A stretch of DNA of 64,000 nucleotides from Ilumatobacteraceae bacterium (GCA_033344875.1 JAWPMO010000001.1:4179595-4243594); one strand, 5' to 3'; positions 50,244-59,210 are shown, numbered from the stretch's first letter. The notes: a model not told the origin generated them from the sequence alone. Numbers and translations are program-made.

Positions 50244-50264
50244 GGAGCGAACCCGGTTCGCTCC
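50244..50264. repeat. 21-bp palindrome, copy 2
   Basis: Identical to 49193-49213 (arms GGAGCGAACC and GGTTCGCTCC). Here the flanks GGCGAG and CTCGCC extend the dyad with a small bulge. It lies 29 bp after the VOC stop and 80 bp before the ABC-F start. Confidence 0.7.
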
Positions 50265-50343
50265 GCTCGCCTTGCTCTGGCACACTGGGGGGATGCGCCT
50301 GTGACGAGTCCGGTCCGTTTTCGAATCACCTGGAGTCTCTCGC

Positions 50344-52002
50344 ATGTCCGCAACCCTCTCGCTGCACGACCTGACCGTCAGCCGCGGTGCCCGCACGATC
50401 CTCGACTCGGTCGATCTCCTCGTCGCTCCCGGTGACCGGATCGGCGTCGTCGGCCCGAACGGGGTCGGCAAGTCGACGCTGCTCGCCGCCGCGGCCGGCG
50501 AGCTCGTCCCCGATGCCGGTGAGGTCCGGTTGGCGCCGCCGGTGGCGAACGTCGGCTCGTTGCGACAGGAACCCGATCGCTCGGGCGAGACGGTCAGGGA
50601 GCTGCTCCACCGCCGGACCGGTGTCGCCGCCGCCCAGCGCGAGCTCGATGCCGCCACCGAGCGGCTGGTCGACGAGACCGCTGCGTCCGCCGACCGGTAC
50701 GACCGCGCTTTGCAGCGCTGGCTGGCCCTCGGGGCAGCGGATCTCGACGCCCGACTGGGCGTCGTCGCCGCCGATCTCGGCATGTCCGATCGGCTGCTCG
50801 ACCAGGCGACGTCGTCGTCGCTGTCCGGCGGAGAGGCTGCGCGCGCCGGCCTTGCCGCGATGCTGCTGTCGCAGTTCGACGTGTACCTGCTCGACGAACC
50901 CACCAACGATCTCGACCTCGACGGGCTCGACCGGCTCGAGGCGTGGGTGCTCGGGCTCGCCGCACCCGTGCTGCTGGTCAGCCACGACCGTCGGTTCCTG
51001 CACCGTGTGATCACCGGGGTCGCGGAGATCGACGAGTTCACCCACCGGTTGTCGATGTTCGGCGGTGGTTGGCAGGCGTACCTCGACGAGCGCGAGCGGG
51101 CCCGCCGGCACGCATGGGAGGCCTTTGCCGATTACGACACGAAGCGACGGGGGATGGCGGAGCGCGCGCAACAGCAGCGCGAATGGGCGCAGCAGGGGCA
51201 GTCGAAGGTCAAACGATCGGCCAACGACGAGCCCGACAAGAACATCCGCGCCTTCCGGATGAACCAGACCGAACAGCTCGCCGGCAAGGCAGCTCAGACG
51301 AAGCGGGCGTCCGAACGACTCGAGGTGGTCGACAAGCCGCGCGAACCGTGGGAGCTCCGTCTCGAGATCCCGGCCGCGTCACGCAGCGGAGACGTGGTCG
51401 CCCGTCTGTCGGGAGCGGTCGTCGACCGTGGGAGCTTCCGGCTCGGGCCGATCGATCTCCTCGTGTCGTACGGCGATCGGATCGCACTGGTGGGTCACAA
51501 CGGCGCCGGCAAGTCGACGTTGATCGACCTCGTGCTCGGACGGATCGCTCCCGACCACGGCACGGCCGACCTCGGCAGCGGCGTCGTGGCGGGCGAGATC
51601 GAGCAGGTCCGCGCCCAACTCACCGGTGCGAACACGCTCGTCCGCTCGTTCGTCGACGCCACCGGGATGGACGTCGGCGACGCTCGCACGCTGCTCGCCA
51701 AGTTCGGGCTCGTCGGCGACCACATCGAACGGCCGACGGCCTCGCTGTCGCCGGGGGAGCGCACCCGTGCGTCGCTCGCGCTCCTGATGGCGAACGGGGC
51801 GAACCTGCTCGTGCTCGACGAGCCGACCAACCATCTCGATCTGCCGGCGATCGAACAGTTGGAGCAGGCGATCGACACCTTCCCCGGCACCGTGCTGCTC
51901 GTCACCCACGACCGTGAATTCCTCGATCGGATCCGGGTCAGCCGGACCGTCCGACTCCACGACGGTCGAATCGACGGAGACCGGCCGCCTTCGGTGAGGT
52001 AG
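50344..52002 (+). CDS. ABC-F family ATPase
   Basis: 552 residues with two ABC domains and no membrane segment. Domain 1 has Walker A GPNGVGKST near 39-47 and signature SLSGGEAARA; domain 2 has GHNGAGKST near 385-393 and SLSPGERTRA. The basic, Gln-rich linker between them (about 245-335, with ERAQQQREWAQQGQSKVKRSANDE) is the ABC-F ribosome-probing element. Such proteins act on the ribosome in translation or antibiotic protection. TGGAG lies 8 nt before the ATG, so this gene has a leader, and the 21-bp palindrome sits in it or just upstream. Confidence 0.9.
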   Translation: MSATLSLHDLTVSRGARTILDSVDLLVAPGDRIGVVGPNGVGKSTLLAAAAGELVPDAGEVRLAPPVANVGSLRQEPDRSGETVRELLHRRTGVAAAQRELDAATERLVDETAASADRYDRALQRWLALGAADLDARLGVVAADLGMSDRLLDQATSSSLSGGEAARAGLAAMLLSQFDVYLLDEPTNDLDLDGLDRLEAWVLGLAAPVLLVSHDRRFLHRVITGVAEIDEFTHRLSMFGGGWQAYLDERERARRHAWEAFADYDTKRRGMAERAQQQREWAQQGQSKVKRSANDEPDKNIRAFRMNQTEQLAGKAAQTKRASERLEVVDKPREPWELRLEIPAASRSGDVVARLSGAVVDRGSFRLGPIDLLVSYGDRIALVGHNGAGKSTLIDLVLGRIAPDHGTADLGSGVVAGEIEQVRAQLTGANTLVRSFVDATGMDVGDARTLLAKFGLVGDHIERPTASLSPGERTRASLALLMANGANLLVLDEPTNHLDLPAIEQLEQAIDTFPGTVLLVTHDREFLDRIRVSRTVRLHDGRIDGDRPPSVR

Positions 52003-52071
52003 GGACAACCCTCGTCGAACGTCGGGGCAGCACAGTTCCCCGGGCATCGCCTCGCGCCGGATACTCGCAGG

Positions 52072-54729
52072 ATGGGACCCGACCGATCAGTAGACCAGAG
52101 CACACGTCGATGGACGGCCGTGCTCGTCGCCGCCGCGACGACCGTCGCCGGCGCCCTCGTGCTCCACACGCCCGCCGTCGCCGATGTCGAACCGTCGGGT
52201 CAGTTGTGTTTCGGGGTGGATGGGTCGCCGGGTGATGCGGCGATCGTGAATGTGACGCCGGTGGAGGCGTCGGGGTTGGGGTTCGGGTTGTTGGTGTCGT
52301 CGGATGTGAAGTCGGATCCGCCGGTGGGGTCGAACGTGAACTTCGGGCCGGGTTCGGTGGATCCGAATGTGGCGGTGGCGCCGATCGGTGTGGATGGTGA
52401 GGTGTGTCTGCAGAACTCGGAGCATTCGTCGGTGGATGTGGTGGCGGATCATCTGGGGACGGTCGATGGTGGTGTGTTCACGGCGGCGACGGTGTCGGGT
52501 GCGCCGGATCGCAAGGTCGACACGCGTGATGGGTTGGGCGGGGGTCGTCTGGCGCCGTCGGGTCAGTTGTGTTTCGGGGTGGATGGGTCGCCGGGTGATG
52601 CGGCGATCGTGAATGTGACGCCGGTGGAGGCGTCGGGGTTGGGGTTCGGGTTGTTGGTGTCGTCGGATGTGAAGTCGGATCCGCCGGTGGGGTCGAACGT
52701 GAACTTCGGGCCGGGTTCGGTGGATCCGAATGTGGCGGTGGCGCCGATCGGTGTGGATGGTGAGGTGTGTCTGCAGAACTCGGAGCATTCGTCGGTGGAT
52801 GTGGTGGCGGATCATCTGGGGACGGTCGATGGTGGTGTGTTCACGGCGGCGACGGTGTCGGGTGCGCCGGATCGCAAGGTCGACACGCGTGATGGGTTGG
52901 GCGGGGGTCGTCTGGCGCCGTCGGGTCAGTTGTGTTTCGGGGTGGATGGGTCGCCGGGTGATGCGGCGATCGTGAATGTGACGCCGGTGGAGGCGTCGGG
53001 GTTGGGGTTCGGGTTGTTGGTGTCGTCGGATGTGAAGTCGGATCCGCCGGTGGGGTCGAACGTGAACTTCGGGCCGGGTTCGGTGGATCCGAATGTGGCG
53101 GTGGCGCCGATCGGTGTGGATGGTGAGGTGTGTCTGCAGAACTCGGAGCATTCGTCGGTGGATGTGGTGGCGGATCATCTGGGGACGGTCGATGGTGGTG
53201 TGTTCACGGCAGCGACGGTGTCGGGTGCGCCGGACCGCAAGGTCGACACCCGCCTCGACGACATCCGCGACGAGTGCCGTGGCTCCACCGGCACCAGCTA
53301 CGAGACCCCGACCGCCCGCACGATGTTCGGGCTGTCGTCGCGGGCCTACGAGGTGGAGCCGGGTGTGGCACGGGCCGGCCAATTCCTGCACCTGATCGGT
53401 GACGAGACCGTGCACTACGCGCCGCAGATGTCGTGCTGGCAGCTCGTGACGGCGATCCGTGGCAGCCACGGCCTGCTCGGCGCGCTGACCGACACCGAGG
53501 TGATCGTCGCTCGCAACACCGAGACGAACGACCTCGTCGTGTCGTTCCGCGGCACCGAACTGAACCTGGCCGACATCCTCACCGACGTCAGCGCCACCCG
53601 GGTGCCGTGGCAGCTCCCGAACGGCCAGATGGTCTCCAATGCCGTTCACAGCGGGTTCGCCGGCGCCTACCTGGCGGTTCGCGATCAACTCCTCGAGGTG
53701 CTCCGTGCCAACGAGCAGTCCGGCGAGCCCGACGCTCGGGTGTACTTCACCGGACACAGCCTCGGCGGTGCCCTGGCGACGGTGGCGTCCCTCGACCTGG
53801 TCGACGACATGATGAGGCTCGGCTACGCCCGTCACGAGGTGGCGACCTACACGTTCGGTGCGCCTCGATCGATGTCGGAGGAGATGGTCGGCCACCACGC
53901 GACGTACGTGCCGGTGTCGTTCGCCGTCGCCAACCCGCGCGACCCCGTGCCACACGTGCCGAGCGCGATCGGCTCGAACCCGTACTCGCAGATCCGCAAC
54001 ATGACCGTGCTCAACGGGCGCGACGACGACACGCGGGTCCGTGTCGACCGTGGTGACGGACGCAACTACGGCGGCTGCGTCACGCTCGTGCCGACGGTCG
54101 TCGACCACGGACGCACCGAGTACGCCAAGCGGGTCGGCGCCACCGACTTCCTCGGCGCTCCGTCGGTGTGGATCACGATCTCGAGTGGCAACATCCGGCT
54201 CGACTGGGACTCGCCGCTCGAAGGGCCGTGCGACTGGGTCGGCCTGTGGCGCACGTCGGGCACACTCACCAACCCCGCGAACCCGATCCGCGATCGCAAT
54301 GTGCTGATCGACACGAACGACACTCACACCACGACCGTCGGCAAGGGTGACGACTACTGGATCGGCTACGTCGACATCTTCGGCGACCTGATCGCCACCC
54401 GCGAGTACTTCCCGGCGACGCCGAGCGTGTCGCTGCGGCGCAACGAGAACTTCATCGGCGGTGACACGATCGACTTCGTGTGGTCGGTCAGCGACCCCGG
54501 CGACCACGACCTGATCGTGCTGTTCGAGGACAATCCGTACATCGTCGGCCCGAACGGCTACTACCGCAGCATCGTCGGTCGGGTCGAGGCGAAGGCGGAC
54601 ACCAACTCGCCGGAGCGCACCCAGATCCGGGTCGGCTCCGACCCCGACCGGTGGTGGGTCGCGTACGTCATGATCGACGACAGCGGGAACCAGCGCATCC
54701 TCCGGACGTCGCACGGGGTGCAGGGCTGA
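52072..54729 (+). CDS. Secreted class 3 lipase with three identical N-terminal repeats
   Basis: 885 residues. Sec signal peptide (about 1-38, cleavage after TPAVA-D). Residues 41-393 are three copies of a 121-residue module, identical at protein level, each with NVTPVEASG, SNVNFGPGSVDPN and DGEVCLQNSEHSSVDVVADHLG. That is the pattern of a beta module common in secreted actinobacterial proteins. A class 3 lipase domain follows (about 410-700) with nucleophile S563 in FTGHSLGGALA and the Asp of NPRDPVPHVP. The C-terminal 180 residues are beta-rich (WITISSGNIRLDWDSPLEGPCDWVGLW). It probably hydrolyses extracellular esters or lipids; the repeats may bind a surface. Codon choice in the repeats differs from the rest. 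Confidence 0.88.
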   Translation: MGPDRSVDQSTRRWTAVLVAAATTVAGALVLHTPAVADVEPSGQLCFGVDGSPGDAAIVNVTPVEASGLGFGLLVSSDVKSDPPVGSNVNFGPGSVDPNVAVAPIGVDGEVCLQNSEHSSVDVVADHLGTVDGGVFTAATVSGAPDRKVDTRDGLGGGRLAPSGQLCFGVDGSPGDAAIVNVTPVEASGLGFGLLVSSDVKSDPPVGSNVNFGPGSVDPNVAVAPIGVDGEVCLQNSEHSSVDVVADHLGTVDGGVFTAATVSGAPDRKVDTRDGLGGGRLAPSGQLCFGVDGSPGDAAIVNVTPVEASGLGFGLLVSSDVKSDPPVGSNVNFGPGSVDPNVAVAPIGVDGEVCLQNSEHSSVDVVADHLGTVDGGVFTAATVSGAPDRKVDTRLDDIRDECRGSTGTSYETPTARTMFGLSSRAYEVEPGVARAGQFLHLIGDETVHYAPQMSCWQLVTAIRGSHGLLGALTDTEVIVARNTETNDLVVSFRGTELNLADILTDVSATRVPWQLPNGQMVSNAVHSGFAGAYLAVRDQLLEVLRANEQSGEPDARVYFTGHSLGGALATVASLDLVDDMMRLGYARHEVATYTFGAPRSMSEEMVGHHATYVPVSFAVANPRDPVPHVPSAIGSNPYSQIRNMTVLNGRDDDTRVRVDRGDGRNYGGCVTLVPTVVDHGRTEYAKRVGATDFLGAPSVWITISSGNIRLDWDSPLEGPCDWVGLWRTSGTLTNPANPIRDRNVLIDTNDTHTTTVGKGDDYWIGYVDIFGDLIATREYFPATPSVSLRRNENFIGGDTIDFVWSVSDPGDHDLIVLFEDNPYIVGPNGYYRSIVGRVEAKADTNSPERTQIRVGSDPDRWWVAYVMIDDSGNQRILRTSHGVQG
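52192..53250 (+). repeat. Three tandem 363-bp coding repeats
   Basis: Units begin at 52192, 52555 and 52918. Units 1 and 2 look identical at nucleotide level; unit 3 is about 333 bp and carries synonymous changes only near its end (CGGCAGCG, CCGGACCGC). The coding strand is G/T-rich (GTG, TTG, GGG, GAT codons) while the flanking parts of the same gene use GTC, CTC, GGC and GAC. Confidence 0.95.
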
Positions 54730-54785
54730 CGGTCGGCGGGGCGGCGGGGTCGGCGGGCGGTCAGGAGCCGTCCGGATGCGGCGTC

Positions 54786-54791
54786 TAGCCT
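54786..54791 (+). promoter_or_regulatory. -10 hexamer TAGCCT, leaderless start
   Basis: TAGCCT lies 6 nt before the ATG at 54798. Confidence 0.45.
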
Positions 54792-54797
54792 CCGGCC

Positions 54798-56141
54798 ATG
54801 CCCGACACCTCGCCCGGCACGACGACCGACCCGATGATCGACCGGACGGACGCCGGGGACGACGACGTCGAACTGCTGTCGATCGCCGAATCGGAGATCC
54901 CCGAGGTTCGGAGCGAGGCGAAGAACTGGCTGATCGCCAACAACGCGTCCGATCAGCGGGCGATCACGATCTTCGCGATCGGGGTGGCGGTGTTCGCCGT
55001 GATCCTGCAGGCGTGGTGGCTGGCCGTGCTCGCCGGTTGCATCCTGTTCGTGCTGCCGTTCCGCTGGATGGCCGGTCCGCACTTCCGGCGCGGCGATCTC
55101 CGGCGCGGCATCCTCTGGGCCAATCTCGGCGCGTGGTACCTGCTGTTCCCGCTGGTGATCATCCTCCCCGACACGCTGCCGATCGCCATGCAGAACGTGA
55201 TCGGTCCGGTCGTGCTGGCTGCCACGTACCTCGATCGTCGACTGGTTCGCCGACTGATCCCGGGCACGATCCTGATCGCGGTTGCGATCTCGTTCATCAG
55301 TTTCACGACCGACGGGGTCGGCCTCGACGAGGCGGCGCCGCGATGGCTGTACCTCACGGTGATCCTCGTCTATGTGGGTGCCAACATGTGGCTGGTCATG
55401 AGTGACATCCAGGAACTGAACCTCGTGCATCTCCGCAGCCTGCAGCGTTCGGTTCGTCAGAACCGCGAGCTGCAGGCGGCCGACCAGGCGCTGCGCGTGT
55501 CGAGACGGCGTCTGCTCGTGGCCGCCGACGAGGAGCGGATCCGCCTGGAACAGGATCTCCACGACGGGGCCCAGCAGCGGTTGGTGGCACTCTCACTCCA
55601 GCTGCGGCTCGCGGCCGAACTGGCCGAAGAGGGTCACGCGCCGACGAGCGAGTCGCTCATGGCGATGCACCACGCCGCGACCGAAGCGGTCGACGAACTC
55701 CGTGACCTGGCGCAGGGCGTGTATCCGGCCCGGTTGCACGAGTTGGGTCTGGCGCGTGCGTTGCACGCGGTGGCGCGCCGGTCCCCGGTTCCCATCGACG
55801 TCGCCGACACGACGTCGGGCGAGATCGATGCGAGCACCTGCCTGGCGCTGTACTTCGTGTGCGTCGAGGCGATCCAGAACGCGACCAAGCACGGAGGCAC
55901 CGACACGAAGATCGCGATCACCTTGGCGATCGACGGCGGGCATCTGGTGGTCACGATCGCCGACGACGGGCCCGGTTTCGATCCGTCGGTGCACACCGAC
56001 TCGCGGGGCCTGCTGAACATGGCCGACCGCGTCGGCGCCCTCGACGGCGAACTCACGATCGACACCGCTCCGGGTGCCGGCACCACCGTCATCGCGCGGC
56101 TGCCGCACGCATCGGCCGAGCTCGAGGAGGCCGGGGTATGA
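54798..56141 (+). CDS. Sensor histidine kinase, NarL/DesK type
   Basis: 447 residues. An N-terminal cytoplasmic segment (1-53), then about five to six membrane helices between 54 and 203 without a large external sensor domain. A coiled linker precedes the HisKA_3 domain with phospho-acceptor H255 (EQDLHDGAQQRLV). The HATPase_c domain follows (about 330-440, EAIQNATKHGG and GPGFDP boxes). The signal is probably sensed in the membrane. Its stop overlaps the response-regulator start (ATGA). TAGCCT lies 6 nt upstream of the ATG. Confidence 0.92.
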   Translation: MPDTSPGTTTDPMIDRTDAGDDDVELLSIAESEIPEVRSEAKNWLIANNASDQRAITIFAIGVAVFAVILQAWWLAVLAGCILFVLPFRWMAGPHFRRGDLRRGILWANLGAWYLLFPLVIILPDTLPIAMQNVIGPVVLAATYLDRRLVRRLIPGTILIAVAISFISFTTDGVGLDEAAPRWLYLTVILVYVGANMWLVMSDIQELNLVHLRSLQRSVRQNRELQAADQALRVSRRRLLVAADEERIRLEQDLHDGAQQRLVALSLQLRLAAELAEEGHAPTSESLMAMHHAATEAVDELRDLAQGVYPARLHELGLARALHAVARRSPVPIDVADTTSGEIDASTCLALYFVCVEAIQNATKHGGTDTKIAITLAIDGGHLVVTIADDGPGFDPSVHTDSRGLLNMADRVGALDGELTIDTAPGAGTTVIARLPHASAELEEAGV

Positions 56142-56794
56142 GGCGAGTGGTGATCGCCGACGACGCACTGCTCCTGCGACAGGGGGTCACATCGGTCCTG
56201 GCGACGCTCGACGGGGTCGAGGTGGTCGCCGAGGCCGACGACCATCCGACCCTGCTGGCGGCGGTCGACGAGCACCGGCCCGACCTGGTCATCACCGACG
56301 TGCGCATGCCGCCGACCCACACGAACGAGGGCATCCGGGCGGCTCGCGAGATCCGCGCTCGCTATCCCGACACCGGCGTGATCGTGCTGAGCCAGTACCT
56401 CGACGCCGACTACGTGATCGAACTGCTCGAGGAGGGGACCGAGGGGCTCGGCTACCTCCTCAAGGAGCACGTCGCCGATCGTCGCCAACTCGCCTCCGCG
56501 ATCGACGCCGTCTGCTCGTCGAGTTCGTCGATCGACGCCGCTGCGATCGAGGTGTTCGTCCAGGCGCGCTCGCGACGCCCGTCGCCGTTCGACGACCTCA
56601 CCGACCGCGAGCGTGAGGTGTTGGCGCTGATCGCCGAAGGGCTGCGCAACAGCGCGATCGCGGAGCGCATCCACCTCAGCGAGAAGTCGGTCGAGAAGCA
56701 CATCAACTCGATCTTCTCGAAGCTCCACCTGAGTGACGAACCCAAGAGCAACCGCCGCGTGCGCTCGGTCCTCCTCTGGCTCGCCGAGCACTGA
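56138..56794 (+). CDS. LuxR/NarL-family response regulator
   Basis: 218 residues from ATG 56138. Receiver domain with acidic pocket D8-D9, phospho-acceptor D54 (DLVITDVRMPP) and Lys near 106 (LGYLLKEHV). C-terminal LuxR helix-turn-helix: LTDREREVLALIAEGLRNSAIAERIHLSEKSVEKHINSIFSKL. Partner of the overlapping upstream kinase; targets unknown. The C-terminal tail RVRSVLLWLAEH is typical of this actinobacterial subgroup. Confidence 0.94.
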   Translation: MRRVVIADDALLLRQGVTSVLATLDGVEVVAEADDHPTLLAAVDEHRPDLVITDVRMPPTHTNEGIRAAREIRARYPDTGVIVLSQYLDADYVIELLEEGTEGLGYLLKEHVADRRQLASAIDAVCSSSSSIDAAAIEVFVQARSRRPSPFDDLTDREREVLALIAEGLRNSAIAERIHLSEKSVEKHINSIFSKLHLSDEPKSNRRVRSVLLWLAEH

Positions 56795-56861
56795 AGCGGT
56801 CGCCGGCACCCGTGCTGCGGCACCTCATCGGACCCGGGTGCGACCGTGGCACACTTCGTTC

Positions 56862-57785
56862 ATGGATCGTCGGATGAAGATCGGGGTGCAGTTGCCGGAG
56901 GTCGAGTGGGAGGTGCCGTTCCCCGAACTGCTCGAGATGGCGCGCACCGCCGAGGCGGTGGGGTTCGACTCGTTGTGGCTCGGCGACCACCTGCTGTACG
57001 ACCTCGAGGTCGGCCCTCGTGGGCCGTGGGAGGTGTGGACCTCCCTCGCGGCGATCGCCGCGGTGACGACGACGATCGAGATCGGTCCGCTGGTCGCCTC
57101 GACGAGCTTCCACGCGCCGGCGATGCTCGCCAAGCAGGCCGCGACCGTCGACGCGATCTCGCAGGGTCGTCTGACCGTGGCACTCGGCGCCGGGTGGAAC
57201 CGGCGCGAGTACGACGCGTTCGGGTTCCCGTTCGATCGACGCGTGAGCAGGTTCGAAGAGGCGTTCACGATCATCCGGACGTTGCTCACCGACGGGTCGA
57301 TCGATTTCCACGGCGAGTTCTACGACGTCGATCGGTGCGTGCTGCATCCCCGCTCGCCCCGACCGGGTGGCCCGCCGCTGATGGTCGGCTCGATCGGTGA
57401 CCGGATGCTCGACATCACCCTGCCGTACGTGGCCTCGTGGAACATGTGGTGGAGTCAGTACGGCAACTCGGTCGAGGGATTCGTCCGGGAGCGGGAACGT
57501 GTCGACGAACGCCTCGCCGCGATCGGCCGCGGTCCCGGCGAGGTCGCTGCGACCGCATGTGTGCTGGTGCAGCTCGATGGCGGTGCCGGCCGCGTCATGG
57601 GCGACTACGACGGGGGCGAAGCGGTTCGGCCCGTGCGCGGCTCGGTGTCCGAGATCGCCGACCGGTTGCTGGAGTTCGAGGCGGCCGGAGCGGCGCACGT
57701 GCAACTCGTCGTCGACCCGATCACCCGCGACAGCATCGAGTGGCTCGCCGACGTGATCAGCGCCGTGCGCCGCTCGGACCGCTGA
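56862..57785 (+). CDS. LLM-class flavin/F420-dependent oxidoreductase
   Basis: 307 residues from ATG 56862 (MDRRMKIGVQLPEVEWEVP); ATG 56874 is an alternative. Luciferase-like TIM barrel: SLWLGDHLLYDLEVGPRGPWEVW, LAAIAAVTTTIEIGPLVASTSFHAPAMLAKQAATVDAISQGRLTVALGAGWNRREYDAFG. The latter GxGW-R-EYxAFG pattern is typical of F420-dependent members. Substrate unknown. A CACACT hexamer 6 nt upstream is a weaker form of the leaderless pattern. It ends directly against the convergent DUF427 gene. Confidence 0.9.
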   Translation: MDRRMKIGVQLPEVEWEVPFPELLEMARTAEAVGFDSLWLGDHLLYDLEVGPRGPWEVWTSLAAIAAVTTTIEIGPLVASTSFHAPAMLAKQAATVDAISQGRLTVALGAGWNRREYDAFGFPFDRRVSRFEEAFTIIRTLLTDGSIDFHGEFYDVDRCVLHPRSPRPGGPPLMVGSIGDRMLDITLPYVASWNMWWSQYGNSVEGFVRERERVDERLAAIGRGPGEVAATACVLVQLDGGAGRVMGDYDGGEAVRPVRGSVSEIADRLLEFEAAGAAHVQLVVDPITRDSIEWLADVISAVRRSDR

Positions 57786-58319
57786 TCACCAGAACAGCGT
57801 GCCGCGACCGCCCTTGAACGGCCCGGTCACGTTGCCGGTGATCCAGCCGCCGTAGAAGTCGCCTTCGTTCGGATCGACCCGTTCGTCGTCGACCCAGCAC
57901 TCGTCGACCGACTGCGCGTAGAACGCCCAGTGGTCACGGATCGGAGCGAACGCCGGAGTCGGATCGGTGTAGGACCACGCCGCATCGCGACTGCGCCGGT
58001 CGCCGACCACGATGTCGGCGTACCGGGCGATGCCCTTCCACTCGCATCCGGTTCGCTTGTCGGAGGCTGTGAGGTGGTCGTCGTCGACGAACGCCGCAGC
58101 GACGTAATAGGCAGGCGCCTGGCTGGTTTCGAGCACCCGCATCGCGTGCGGGGCGTCGACGATCGTGGCACCACCATGGATCACCCTGATCCGCCAGTCG
58201 ACCCGCTCGACGGCCGGTGGTCGGGGAAACTCCCACACCGACTCGACGGCCTTGCCGTTCGGAGCGGTCGCGCCGGCACCGCCCGCCGCCTCCAACTCCG
58301 CCTCGCCACGAACCGCCAT
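57786..58319 (-). CDS. DUF427 domain protein
   Basis: 177 residues. The DUF427 core runs from VRVIHGGATIVDAPHAMRVLET through CEWKGIARYADIV and ends with the invariant FYGGWITGNVTGPFKGGRGTLFW, so the gene is complete. A small beta-barrel family of unknown function, often near redox or F420-linked genes. TAGCCT lies 6 nt before the ATG. Its stop codon abuts the stop of the LLM gene. Confidence 0.9.
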   Translation of the reverse strand: MAVRGEAELEAAGGAGATAPNGKAVESVWEFPRPPAVERVDWRIRVIHGGATIVDAPHAMRVLETSQAPAYYVAAAFVDDDHLTASDKRTGCEWKGIARYADIVVGDRRSRDAAWSYTDPTPAFAPIRDHWAFYAQSVDECWVDDERVDPNEGDFYGGWITGNVTGPFKGGRGTLFW

Positions 58320-58325
58320 GACACG

Positions 58326-58331
58326 AGGCTA
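58326..58331 (-). promoter_or_regulatory. -10 hexamer TAGCCT, leaderless start
   Basis: TAGCCT (minus strand) lies 6 nt before the DUF427 ATG at 58319. Confidence 0.45.
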
Positions 58332-58602
58332 GTGGCGCGTCAGGCGACGTTCGAGCTCACGGATCGGCACATCGGTGACGCTCGCTCACGTGGACGGCCT
58401 GTGCACGGGGCCCGCCGACGTGATCAGGGTGCCGGTTCCAGGACGGGTCTGAAGCGTCCCAGCGACGCGAGTATCGAGCATGGCCTACGGGCCGGTCTGT
58501 GGCGCGCGCTCCTCGCTGAAGGCAGTGATTCTGCGTGGTGAAGTGTGCGGCCTCACGAACGAGGGTCGTGCTTCAGATCGACCAAGGTCGTAACGAGTTC
58601 GG

Positions 58603-59004
58603 TCAGTCGATCGATCCGCGCTCGACAATCCATTGCGTGGGTTGACCGGTCACGGTCGCAATGTGGTCGAAGTCTGCGTCGTAGTGCAAGACCGTGAGCG
58701 ATACGGCCTCGGCGACGGCGGCGATGAGGAGATCGGGGACCTTGCGGCCCTTCAGTCCATGGGCGGCCAGCTCGCGTTGAACCTGTCGTGCCCGGTCGAA
58801 GTGATGTTCTTCGACATCGATTCGGCGGAACGCCCCGAGCGCCACGATGAGACGGTCCCACTCGTCTCCGTTTCGCGCTGAGTACCCGATTTCGAGGTCG
58901 GTCATGGTGGTGCGTGCCAGGCCTTCGCTGTCGAGTTGTTCGATTCGCTGGAGGATCGACGGTGCGCTGATTCTGGTGAGGACGCTCGTGTCGAGCAAGA
59001 ACAT
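58603..59004 (-). CDS. vapC: VapC-type PIN-domain toxin
   Basis: 133 residues from ATG 59004, which overlaps the antitoxin stop (TGATG); GTG 59013 would add three residues. PIN nuclease acidic residues D5 (MFLLDTSV), E38 (TDLEIGY), D91 (VPDLLIAA) and D109/D111 (HYDADFDHIA) are all present, so the RNase site looks intact. RNA target unknown. Second gene of a vapBC toxin-antitoxin pair. Confidence 0.9.
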   Translation of the reverse strand: MFLLDTSVLTRISAPSILQRIEQLDSEGLARTTMTDLEIGYSARNGDEWDRLIVALGAFRRIDVEEHHFDRARQVQRELAAHGLKGRKVPDLLIAAVAEAVSLTVLHYDADFDHIATVTGQPTQWIVERGSID

Positions 59005-59198
59005 CAGCGCCACGCTGCGGAGCGGTCGTCGAGGTCCGCGTCGGCCAGGACTGAGAGCGCGCTCGCGAGTTGTGTGCTGCGCTGATCGGCGGCGCTACGG
59101 AGAGCTTCGTTGACAGTGTCCTTGATCGTGCGGGTGCCGAGTCGGGCGCGGGCGGCATCGAGTGCATCGTCATCTACGTCGATCAGTCGCTTGGTCAC
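59004..59198 (-). CDS. vapB: VapB-type antitoxin
   Basis: 64 residues from GTG 59198. A ribbon-helix-helix-like N-terminus (TKRLIDVDDDALDAARARLGTRTIKDTVNEALRSA) is followed by a short C-terminal tail ending DLDDRSAAWR that would wrap the toxin. TATACT lies 6 nt before the GTG. GTATATAC and GTATAC elements at 59206-59213 and 59229-59234 could be its operator for autoregulation. Confidence 0.85.
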   Translation of the reverse strand: MTKRLIDVDDDALDAARARLGTRTIKDTVNEALRSAADQRSTQLASALSVLADADLDDRSAAWR

Positions 59199-59204
59199 GC
59201 CGCC

Positions 59205-59210
59205 AGTATA
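59205..59210 (-). promoter_or_regulatory. -10 hexamer TATACT, leaderless start of vapBC
   Basis: TATACT (minus strand) lies 6 nt before the vapB GTG at 59198. Confidence 0.5.

Noticed and set aside
52192-53250. CRISPR-like array
   Set aside because: Period is 363 bp, units are contiguous without spacers and in frame with a signal peptide and lipase domain.
52087-54714. 875-codon minus-strand frame with His/Arg repeats
   Set aside because: Mirror of the three coding repeats of the lipase gene; the repetitive His/Arg pattern is a by-product.
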